Part shown: one piece after another, positions 1 through 5,528 of the stretch
Layout: every line of letters begins with the position of its first letter
Position numbering within the stretch: position 1 is the stretch's first letter
NCBI GenBank assembly: GCA_016282555.1
Contig: JAEEKU010000060.1
Span: 1-5,750 of the forward strand
Source of the DNA: Methanomassiliicoccaceae archaeon
GTDB taxonomy: Archaea > Thermoplasmatota > Thermoplasmata > Methanomassiliicoccales > Methanomethylophilaceae
DNA: 5,750 nt
Direction: 5' to 3'
Notes under the pieces: generated by a model
The model's database searches: none
The model's input: the letters and a program-made list of their open reading frames with translations, nothing else
What the model was told of the DNA's origin: nothing
Position numbers and translations under genes: made by a program

Positions 1-609
1 ATACCTCGCGGCGATGTTCAGATCGTGGCTGATCATTATCACCAGGATCCCGTCCCCGTGGGAGATTTCCCTGAGGGTTCTGGATATTCCCAGCTGGTGT
101 TTTATGTCCAGATTGGCGGTCGGCTCGTCGAGGAGTATTATCTCCGGCTTCTGTACCAGGCCCCTCGCCAGCATGACCTTCTGATGCTGTCCGGCGGAGA
201 GCTCGTTGAAGTACCTCATCCCCAGATCCTCGATCCCCAGTCTTCTGAGCATTCCGAATACCAGCGCGAGATCCTCGTCGGATGTCTTCCAGCCGGAATG
301 CGGGTGCCTTCCGAGAAGCACGGTGTCGACGACCGTCAGCGGAAACGAGTCCGACGACGAATACGGAACGTACCCCACATGTCTGGCGACTTCCTTCAGG
401 CCGTATTCCGACACGTTCTTTCCGTCCAGCAGGACGGTTCCCTTCGTCGGGGAGAGAATCCTGTTGATGCAGTGGATGAGCGTCGATTTCCCGACTCCGT
501 TCGGGCCCAGAATAGATACCACCTGCGGGCCGGAGATATTCAGCGTTATGTCTTTCAGAACGGAGGTGCTGGAATAGTCGAAGCAGACGTCTTTGATTTC
601 GATATGCAT
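1..609 (-). CDS. ABC transporter ATP-binding protein A, FecE/BtuD type (C-terminus cut by window edge)
   Basis: Cytoplasmic ATPase expected to drive a FecCD-type importer of iron complexes or corrinoids. My reading from ATG at 609 gives 203 residues with no stop before the left edge; the family is usually about 250-270, so roughly 50 or more are missing. Visible motifs in order: Walker A GPNGVGKST (35-43), Q-loop region GYVPYSSSDSFP (79-90), signature LSAGQ (137-141), Walker B IILLDE (157-162), D-loop ANLD (165-168) and H-loop ISHD with His195. Two points are odd: the Q-loop Gln is Tyr83, and the signature is LSAGQ, not LSGGQ. The first 74 residues match ATPase B at the right edge at 50 positions, so the two are paralogues. 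A ribosome binding site and a TATA box directly upstream support this start and an independent transcript. Family assignment is firm; the substrate is unknown. Confidence 0.95.
   Translation of the reverse strand, partial: MHIEIKDVCFDYSSTSVLKDITLNISGPQVVSILGPNGVGKSTLIHCINRILSPTKGTVLLDGKNVSEYGLKEVARHVGYVPYSSSDSFPLTVVDTVLLGRHPHSGWKTSDEDLALVFGMLRRLGIEDLGMRYFNELSAGQHQKVMLARGLVQKPEIILLDEPTANLDIKHQLGISRTLREISHGDGILVIMISHDLNIAARY
463..504. repeat. Long inverted repeat, left copy (partner at 5634-5675)
   Basis: The reverse complement of 463-504 matches 5634-5675 with one mismatch in 42 bases, including 29 identical bases (476-504 against 5634-5662). It lies in the Walker A coding region of ATPase A, and the partner lies in the same region of ATPase B. 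The pair is in opposite orientation and flanks the whole binding-protein and permease block of about 5.1 kb. Confidence 0.85.
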
Positions 610-610
610 C

Positions 611-619
611 GGATCACTT
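611..619 (-). promoter_or_regulatory. Ribosome binding site of ATPase A
   Basis: On the minus strand this reads AAGTGATCC, one mismatch from AGGTGATCC, the complement of the 16S rRNA 3' end. It lies one base from ATG 609. It anchors that start codon. The pairing uses the 3' part of the Shine-Dalgarno consensus, so the close spacing is normal. Confidence 0.6.
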
Positions 620-646
620 GGCTGATATATCCACAATCTGCCACGC

Positions 647-655
647 AAATATATT
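647..655 (-). promoter_or_regulatory. Putative archaeal TATA box for ATPase A
   Basis: The minus strand reads AATATATTT. An archaeal start about 25 bases downstream would fall near 625, giving a leader of about 16 bases that contains the ribosome binding site at 611-619. This indicates that ATPase A can be transcribed separately from the binding-protein gene behind it, which has its own terminator. Based on pattern and spacing only. Confidence 0.45.
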
Positions 656-678
656 GTTAACGGCGGATTCTGGATTCG

Positions 679-720
679 AAAAAGGGTTAAGACGATCCCG
701 GCGCGGAAGCCGGGATCCGT
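679..720 (-). terminator. Hairpin plus T-tract terminator of the binding-protein gene
   Basis: A perfect 9-bp inverted repeat, GATCCCGGC (694-702) and GCCGGGATC (709-717), encloses a 6-base loop; allowing one bulge the stem extends to about 692-720. It starts within ten bases of the TGA at 727-729 and is followed on the minus strand by a T-run at 683-679. The position right after the gene and ahead of the ATPase A promoter fits transcription termination. Archaeal termination relies mostly on T-runs, so the hairpin may instead protect the 3' end. Confidence 0.6.
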
Positions 721-726
721 TTGGCA

Positions 727-3297
727 TCAGGCTTTGGCGTATTCTTCGGGGGTGAGAACGAATTTCATCTCCGAAACGTTGAAGTGATCTTTGCAGTCGA
801 AGAAGTTGTCTACCAGTTTCTGGTGGAACTCGTTCACCTTTTCGATGCTCACGGTATCGGGATGGAGCACGGTAGCTACGTACGCCACTCTGAGGCACAT
901 AGGCATTATGGCGCACACGACGTACTGTCCGGAGTCGGCGTATTTCCAGTCTTTGAAGGGAGCCGTGGAGTTATCCCATGCATCCTGGAGAGATTCCGGG
1001 CTCTGATCGTACGATACCTGATTCCTTATGTGGAACAGGTACGGGAAGTCGATGAGGTAGACCTCGGGGTGGTCGGCGATAGCCAGGCCGCTGCTTCCCG
1101 CGAAGTCGATGCTTCCCAGAGGGAACTCGGCTCCGGCGGTAAGGACGGACTGGGTGTAGTCGGACGTTATGCTGCTGATCGATCCGTTGCTGCTGGATGC
1201 GACCGCCTTAGGCTTCTCGGAGTTTTTCACTGAATTTTCCACGTAGTCGTAGACGTCCATGCAGAGGGTAAGGAGCTGGTCCGCGCGTTCGGATTTCTGG
1301 AACAGGAGGCCGAGGAGCATGTAGGTGTGCGTGGTGGTCTCCCTGTCGATCGCGGCGGCCGCGACGCGGACCACGTCGATGTTGCTCTTTTCGAAGTCGG
1401 CCTCGTTGGTGAGGTAGCTGCGGTTCCAGTCGGTGATGACCGCAGTGACGTTCTTCTCGGCGATTATGTTGGTGGATCCGGCTTTTCCGTCCTCGAAGGG
1501 GATTTTCATGGTGCTCGTTCCGATGCGCTCCACCCTGCCGGTGTCGAGCATGGTCTTCCCGAGAAGCTTGGCGTCGTTGGTGTTTCCGTAGGTGGCTCCT
1601 TTGATGTTATCGACAAGTCCCAGCATCATCTCCAGAACCAGGGTGTTGGTGGATCCGGTGCTGATCGCGGACGTGATCGGGAACTTGGTGGAGACGAGCT
1701 CCTCGTCCATGGTTCCGTCGCCGTTGAAATCGTGGTAGTTCATGTGCCAGATGACCGCGGGCTTTCCGGCCGCGACGTCCCTTACGAGCTTGGCGTCGTC
1801 CGCGCTGAGGACATTGTCCTGGTTGGCATCGGCGAGGGGGAAATCTTTGGCGGTTCTGCCGCGCTCCACGAGCTTGTCGATGATGGCGGCATCCTTTTCG
1901 TCGAGGAAGCGGTCTCCGTTGATGTTTCCGTATACTTTCAGATCGGCCGAATCCATCACGGCGGTGTCGAGGATCTCGCTGTCGGAGACGGTGTAGGATG
2001 TGATGATCCAGGTGGCGTCGTTCTTCGCGTCGAAGTTCTTGACGTTCGTGATGAATTTGTCGTAGTACTGCTGGACGCAGTCGTACGCGTAGTTGGCTCC
2101 CATGATCTCCGGGTACATGACCGAGGCCATGAACGCGATTCTCAGAACCGGGGACAGGGTGCTGTTCAGGATGAAGTATCCCTTGGGGAAGGCGTTCATC
2201 TTGCTCATGTACTGTCCGCAGTCGTCCCATTTGTCCTGTATCTGCTTCTTGGTCATCTTGGTGAGGCCGAGAGCGTTGGAAAGGCAGATGAAATCAGCCT
2301 GATATTTGTCTTTGAGAAGCCAGTCGTCTCCGGGTTTGAAAGTGAGGCGGGCTTTGGTTCCCCATTCCTCGGGATAGACGTCTGCGAGGGTCTTGGCGCC
2401 GGCGATGGCCATGGTTCCGGTGTATTCGGACAGGGCCGAGGGTCCCTCCACGTAGTATTTCATGGTGAGGAACAGTCCGGTCTTCTTGTCGGCATCGCTC
2501 ACGGTTCCGACCTTCTTCTTGATGTTCTCGGTGATTCCGTCGAAGAATTCCATGAGCTCGTTGGCTTTTTCGGTGCATCCGAGGAGGAATCCGATCGTGA
2601 CGATTCCCGAAAGGGAATTCATAGCGTGCGCGGCTTCGATCCTGACCACATCGATGCCAGCCTTTTCGAAGGTCTCGTAGTTCTCGATATAGGATTTCGC
2701 GTCCATAGAGACGATGGCGTCGACTTTGTAATCCGAAAGCTTCTCCACATCCATTCTCCAGATGTCTGGTCCGCATTTCGGAAGGTTGTAAACGTCCGAG
2801 TAGAACTGCTCGTTGAAGCTGTCTCCGCTCGCTCCGGTGAGAGCGACGATCTTGCCGGCGGCGCCGATGGATTTGATGACGGTGATGGTCTCGTATCCGG
2901 CGACGGCGATCTTGTCCAGCGGGTACTTGCAGTCGACGATCTGGGTCTCTTTGTTGTAAACCTGCGAGATCCAGACTTTCTTCTGCTTGCCGTCGAGCAC
3001 GTCCCTTACGAACTGAACGTCGCTGTTGTCGACCTTTCCGTCCTGGTTGGCATCGGCGAACTGGGTCCTTTCCGCGGTTCCGGCGATGATTTTCTTGAGG
3101 TAGTCGATATCCTTTTCGTTGAGGTAATCGTCGTTGTTGGCGTTACCGAACACCTTCAGACGGCCCGTGGTGTCGTCTGAGATGTAGTTGTTATCGTCGG
3201 GTTTGTCATTGCCCCCGCTGAAGGCGATATACGCTCCGGCGGCTATGATGCAGGCGGCAACGATAACAATTATTGTAATGATAGCATTCCTGCCCAT
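727..3297 (-). CDS. Membrane-anchored tandem substrate-binding protein with two dockerin-like modules
   Basis: An 856-residue surface protein that should capture a metal-complex or corrinoid-like ligand for the adjacent FecCD permeases. Domain order: N-terminal hydrophobic anchor (about 5-26; Cys16 in VAAC could be a lipobox, but hydrophobic residues follow, so a helix anchor is likelier); dockerin-like module 1 (about 47-104) with EF-hand loops N52-D63 and D82-D93; FecB/BtuF-like module 1 (about 108-440); dockerin-like module 2 (about 453-512) with loops N458-D469 and D490-D501; an extra DxNxDG loop at D523-D531; FecB/BtuF-like module 2 (about 514-845). A typical binding protein of this class is about 300-400 residues, so this is a full internal duplication. 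Module 1 has acidic residues at the docking positions (E185, D325); module 2 has N610 and S736 there. No ribosome binding site precedes ATG 3297 and a TATA-like box sits about 26 bases upstream, so the mRNA is probably leaderless. Fold assignment is good; ligand and dockerin partner are unknown. Confidence 0.9.
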   Translation of the reverse strand: MGRNAIITIIVIVAACIIAAGAYIAFSGGNDKPDDNNYISDDTTGRLKVFGNANNDDYLNEKDIDYLKKIIAGTAERTQFADANQDGKVDNSDVQFVRDVLDGKQKKVWISQVYNKETQIVDCKYPLDKIAVAGYETITVIKSIGAAGKIVALTGASGDSFNEQFYSDVYNLPKCGPDIWRMDVEKLSDYKVDAIVSMDAKSYIENYETFEKAGIDVVRIEAAHAMNSLSGIVTIGFLLGCTEKANELMEFFDGITENIKKKVGTVSDADKKTGLFLTMKYYVEGPSALSEYTGTMAIAGAKTLADVYPEEWGTKARLTFKPGDDWLLKDKYQADFICLSNALGLTKMTKKQIQDKWDDCGQYMSKMNAFPKGYFILNSTLSPVLRIAFMASVMYPEIMGANYAYDCVQQYYDKFITNVKNFDAKNDATWIITSYTVSDSEILDTAVMDSADLKVYGNINGDRFLDEKDAAIIDKLVERGRTAKDFPLADANQDNVLSADDAKLVRDVAAGKPAVIWHMNYHDFNGDGTMDEELVSTKFPITSAISTGSTNTLVLEMMLGLVDNIKGATYGNTNDAKLLGKTMLDTGRVERIGTSTMKIPFEDGKAGSTNIIAEKNVTAVITDWNRSYLTNEADFEKSNIDVVRVAAAAIDRETTTHTYMLLGLLFQKSERADQLLTLCMDVYDYVENSVKNSEKPKAVASSSNGSISSITSDYTQSVLTAGAEFPLGSIDFAGSSGLAIADHPEVYLIDFPYLFHIRNQVSYDQSPESLQDAWDNSTAPFKDWKYADSGQYVVCAIMPMCLRVAYVATVLHPDTVSIEKVNEFHQKLVDNFFDCKDHFNVSEMKFVLTPEEYAKA
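1817..3059. repeat. 19-bp direct repeat in the two dockerin-coding segments (1817-1835 and 3041-3059)
   Basis: TCCTGGTTGGCATCGGCGA occurs identically at 1817-1835 and 3041-3059. It codes (minus strand) for the ADANQD calcium loop in both dockerin modules. The copies are 1224 bases apart, exactly 408 codons, so recombination between them would remove or add one dockerin plus one binding module in frame. It is a visible trace of the internal duplication. Confidence 0.85.
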
Positions 3298-3303
3298 GAT
3301 CGG

Positions 3304-3311
3304 TTATATAA
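3304..3311 (+). promoter_or_regulatory. Putative archaeal TATA box for the permease-ATPase operon
   Basis: TTATATAA is a near-ideal archaeal TATA element. A start about 26 bases downstream falls near 3333-3337, leaving a leader of roughly 40 bases before ATG 3374. No other strong TATA element lies at a useful distance; TATATAG at 3358-3364 is too near the start codon. It would drive permease 1, permease 2 and ATPase B together, as the genes overlap or are 14 bases apart. Confidence 0.5.
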
Positions 3312-3317
3312 TCCAAT

Positions 3318-3328
3318 CAATTTAATAG
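3318..3328 (-). promoter_or_regulatory. Putative TATA-like box of the binding-protein gene (leaderless)
   Basis: The minus strand reads CTATTAAATTG, centred about 26 bases ahead of ATG 3297. That is the archaeal TATA-to-start distance if transcription begins at or next to the start codon. The bases between (ATTGGATTATATAACCGATC) contain no Shine-Dalgarno match, consistent with a leaderless transcript. The box is weaker than the TTATATAA at 3304-3311, which is too close to serve this gene. Confidence 0.4.
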
Positions 3329-3330
3329 TA

Positions 3331-3358
3331 GTGATGTGTCACCTTTACGCTGAAAGGT
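3331..3358 (+). promoter_or_regulatory. Overlapping inverted repeats in the operon leader (operator or leader hairpin)
   Basis: Two small dyads abut: GTGA-TGTG-TCAC at 3331-3342 and ACCTTT-ACGCTG-AAAGGT at 3341-3358. They lie at or just after the predicted transcript start of the permease operon. The second has perfect 6-base arms, and its right arm AAAGGT is the only ribosome-binding-site-like sequence ahead of permease 1. It could be a repressor site or an RNA hairpin masking that site. It does not match the DtxR/IdeR consensus as I remember it. Function is inferred from position only. Confidence 0.35.
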
Positions 3359-3373
3359 ATATAGTTGGTTTTT

Positions 3374-4516
3374 ATGTCCGAAGCGAAGAACGCAGATGCA
3401 AAAAGGGATTACCGCAGGTACATACTCCGCAAAATTCTGTACATCGCGGTCCTCGCTCTGGCCGTCTTTGTTTCCGCCGGAGTCTCCATCACTCTGGGAG
3501 CCAGGGATATACATTTCTTCGATGTGTACCGCATTCTCTTCGAGCACATATCCGGCGTTTCGTACGAGACCGGCTCTCCGGCGTGGTGGGACGATTACAT
3601 CGTCTGGGACATCCGTCTTCCGAGAGTCATGGTCGCGGTGGTGGCGGGTATAGCCCTTTCCGTCTGCGGTACGGTCATACAGAGCATGGTGAAGAACCCC
3701 CTTGCTGATCCGTATACCACCGGCATATCGTCCGGGGCAGTGTTCGGAGTCGCGATCGCGATGGTTCTCGGCCTCACGGCTTCTCCCAGCGGCAGCGGGG
3801 CGGGAGTTCTTCTGAATGCTTTCATCTTCGGAATGATTCCGGCGGGAGTGATTATTCTCCTGTCGAGGGGAAAGAGCATGTCCCCGGCGACGATTATCCT
3901 GTGCGGTATCGCGATGTCTTACCTTTTCTCTGCGATGTCCACGCTTCTGATGATCGTATCTGACGCTGAAACCATAGCCAACATTTACAAGTGGCAGATA
4001 GGGTCGCTCGAAGGGGTCACCTGGGACACTTTCCCGCTGATGGCCGCGGTGACGGCAGCCGGAACCGCAGCCTCGCTGGTTCTTGCCAGCAAACTCAACA
4101 TTCTGGCGACCGGCGACAACAACGCCAAAAGCCTGGGCCTGAACGTCGACGGCATACGCACGATCTGTCTCGTCGTGATCTCCCTGGTAACCGCTTCCGT
4201 CACGTGTTACATAGGAATCATAAGTTTCCTAGGACTGGTGGCGCCGAACCTGACCCGTCTGGTAATAGGATCGGATAACAAGTATCTGGTTCCCGCTTCG
4301 ATGCTCGCCGGCGCGGCCATACTTCTTCTGGCCGACACCGCTTCGCGTCTGATTTCGACTGTGAACGTTCCCGTAGGGGTAGTGATGTCGTTCGTAGGAG
4401 GGCCGGTGTTCCTGCTTCTGATAATTATCAACAAGAAGGAGGTGTGGCGACGGACTATTCGGCGCATAAATCGGCGTATCGCCGCTACACCCGGAAGAAG
4501 ATTCTGTTCTGCCTGA
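3374..4516 (+). CDS. FecCD-family permease 1
   Basis: Integral membrane subunit of a BtuC/FecCD-type importer, 380 residues from ATG 3374, very hydrophobic, with the usual multi-helix (about ten) pattern. Family marks: RLPR at 81-84, KNPLADPYTTGISSGA at 107-122, and the coupling segment SFLGLVAPNLTR at 284-295. In the family the last is usually GFxGLxxPHxxR, so the Gly and His are Ser and Asn here. TTG 3365, three codons upstream, is an alternative start; it is better spaced from the AAAGGT at 3353-3358, but ATG aligns with the start of permease 2. The C-terminus is odd: homology to permease 2 ends at Trp358, but the frame runs 22 residues further, arginine-rich, through the first 73 bases of permease 2. 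A single C-to-T change at 4448 would make the CGA codon a TGA stop exactly after that Trp. Confidence 0.93.
   Translation: MSEAKNADAKRDYRRYILRKILYIAVLALAVFVSAGVSITLGARDIHFFDVYRILFEHISGVSYETGSPAWWDDYIVWDIRLPRVMVAVVAGIALSVCGTVIQSMVKNPLADPYTTGISSGAVFGVAIAMVLGLTASPSGSGAGVLLNAFIFGMIPAGVIILLSRGKSMSPATIILCGIAMSYLFSAMSTLLMIVSDAETIANIYKWQIGSLEGVTWDTFPLMAAVTAAGTAASLVLASKLNILATGDNNAKSLGLNVDGIRTICLVVISLVTASVTCYIGIISFLGLVAPNLTRLVIGSDNKYLVPASMLAGAAILLLADTASRLISTVNVPVGVVMSFVGGPVFLLLIIINKKEVWRRTIRRINRRIAATPGRRFCSA
4437..4452 (+). promoter_or_regulatory. Strong Shine-Dalgarno at the permease 1/permease 2 junction
   Basis: AGGAGGTG at 4437-4444 is a near-perfect ribosome binding site, but it runs into the called start GTG at 4444 (AGGAGG ends one base before it). 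The codon at the ideal distance, seven bases after AGGAGG, is ACG at 4450-4452. No other in-frame ATG, GTG or TTG lies before the conserved YRRY segment of permease 2, so GTG 4444 is kept, with doubt. Confidence 0.6.
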
Positions 4517-5514
4517 TATGCATAGTATTGTGCGTGGCCGCTCTGGGGATAGGAGTATGGGCGGGAAAGTACGACATAGGATTTCTGGAAGCGTATCAGG
4601 TTCTCTTCGATCATCTCACCGGGAACGGCGATGCCAACGGAATGAAGGATACCGTCGTCTGGGAAATTCATCTTCCGCGCGCCATAGGCGGGCTTCTGGG
4701 AGGAGCGGTTCTGGGAATCGCCGGAGCCGTGATGCAGAGCTCCATGAAGAACCCTCTCGCCGATCCGTACACCACGGGGATCTCTTCCGGCGCGTCCCTC
4801 GGAGCGACGATCGCGATAATCACCGGATTCACGATCCTTCCGTCCGTGAGCGCGAGCCTCGGAACGGTCGTGAACGCTTTCGTCTTCGCTCTGATCCCGG
4901 CGCTGGTGATAATACTGATATCCACTTTCAAGACGAATATGACCTCCACATCGATCATCCTGATCGGTGTCGCGGTGATGTACGTATTTTCGGCTACCGA
5001 CACTCTGCTGAAAGTCAGCACCACCGCGGAAAAGCTCGCGGACGCCTACGTCTGGGGGATAGGGACGCTGGGCCGGACCACCTGGAGCAGCATCCCGATA
5101 ATGCTGGGCGGCGCAGTGTTCGGAGTTGCGTTTTTCATGCTTCTGAGCAGGAAAGTGGGTATCCTGTCGATGAACGACAAGTCCGCGGTCGCGATGGGAG
5201 AAAACCCCAAGAAACTCAGGCTGGCGTTCATGGTGGTCGTGGCTATGATAACCTCGGTCATCGTGGCGTTCACCGGAACCATAGGCTTCGTGGGCCTGGT
5301 CGCTCCGCACATAGTCAGGCTGGCGATAGGTTCGGACTGCAGGTATCTGATTCCCGCGTCCGCATGCTTCGGAGCGGCTTTCCTGATGTGCGCCGACTGC
5401 GCCGCCAGAATGCTTACTGTCACCGGTCTTCCCGTGGGGATAATCACGTCCATCATAGGCGGGCCGTTATTCCTGATAATCCTGGTAAGGATGAGGAGAA
5501 AATCAGCTTGGTAA
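4444..5514 (+). CDS. FecCD-family permease 2
   Basis: Second integral membrane subunit of the same importer class, 356 residues from GTG 4444. It aligns with permease 1 along its length: AYRRY near the N-terminus, KNPLADPYTTGISSGA at 102-117 (16 residues identical to permease 1), and the coupling segment GFVGLVAPHIVR at 281-292, here in canonical form. The first Arg of the docking motif RLPR is His76 (HLPR, 76-79). It ends KSAW, the length expected for the family. Tandem paralogous permeases behind one promoter suggest either a heterodimeric channel or two homodimers sharing one binding protein. The start overlaps permease 1 by 73 bases in another frame, so translation probably relies on internal initiation at the strong site at 4437. 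An ACG start at 4450 would shorten the protein by two residues. Confidence 0.93.
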   Translation: MATDYSAHKSAYRRYTRKKILFCLICIVLCVAALGIGVWAGKYDIGFLEAYQVLFDHLTGNGDANGMKDTVVWEIHLPRAIGGLLGGAVLGIAGAVMQSSMKNPLADPYTTGISSGASLGATIAIITGFTILPSVSASLGTVVNAFVFALIPALVIILISTFKTNMTSTSIILIGVAVMYVFSATDTLLKVSTTAEKLADAYVWGIGTLGRTTWSSIPIMLGGAVFGVAFFMLLSRKVGILSMNDKSAVAMGENPKKLRLAFMVVVAMITSVIVAFTGTIGFVGLVAPHIVRLAIGSDCRYLIPASACFGAAFLMCADCAARMLTVTGLPVGIITSIIGGPLFLIILVRMRRKSAW

Positions 5515-5516
5515 AT

Positions 5517-5524
5517 AAGGTGAT
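5517..5524 (+). promoter_or_regulatory. Ribosome binding site of ATPase B
   Basis: AAGGTGAT matches the AGGTGAT part of the 16S complement and precedes ATG 5529 by four bases. In-frame GTG 5520 and TTG 5508 also exist, but GTG 5520 lies inside this site and TTG 5508 lies upstream of it, so ATG 5529 is the best start. ATPase A has the same kind of site one base from its ATG. Confidence 0.65.
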
Positions 5525-5528
5525 AAAA

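Noticed and set aside
25..660. Plus-strand open frame (211 codons) over ATPase A
   Set aside because: Antisense shadow; the minus strand carries every ABC ATPase motif in order.
1327..3180. Long plus-strand open frame (617 codons) antisense to the binding-protein gene
   Set aside because: Its composition (Gly, Asp, Val, His rich with no domain pattern) is typical of the antisense frame of a GC-rich gene; the minus strand has clear domains over the same region.
727..3297. Cellulosome component
   Set aside because: The dockerin-like modules alone do not imply a cellulosome; no cohesin or glycoside hydrolase is visible, and the fused domains are transport binding proteins.
3331..3358. Cobalamin riboswitch or DtxR-type iron box ahead of the permeases
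   Set aside because: The whole intergenic space is 76 bases, far too short for a cobalamin riboswitch, and the dyads do not match the DtxR/IdeR consensus.
3365..3373. TTG 3365 as the start of permease 1
   Set aside because: Better spacing to AAAGGT, but that site is weak and ATG 3374 matches the N-terminal length of permease 2; kept as an alternative only.
4207..5310. Minus-strand open frame (367 codons) antisense to the permeases
   Set aside because: Arg/His/Gly-rich low-complexity translation with no membrane or domain pattern; the plus-strand permeases explain the sequence.
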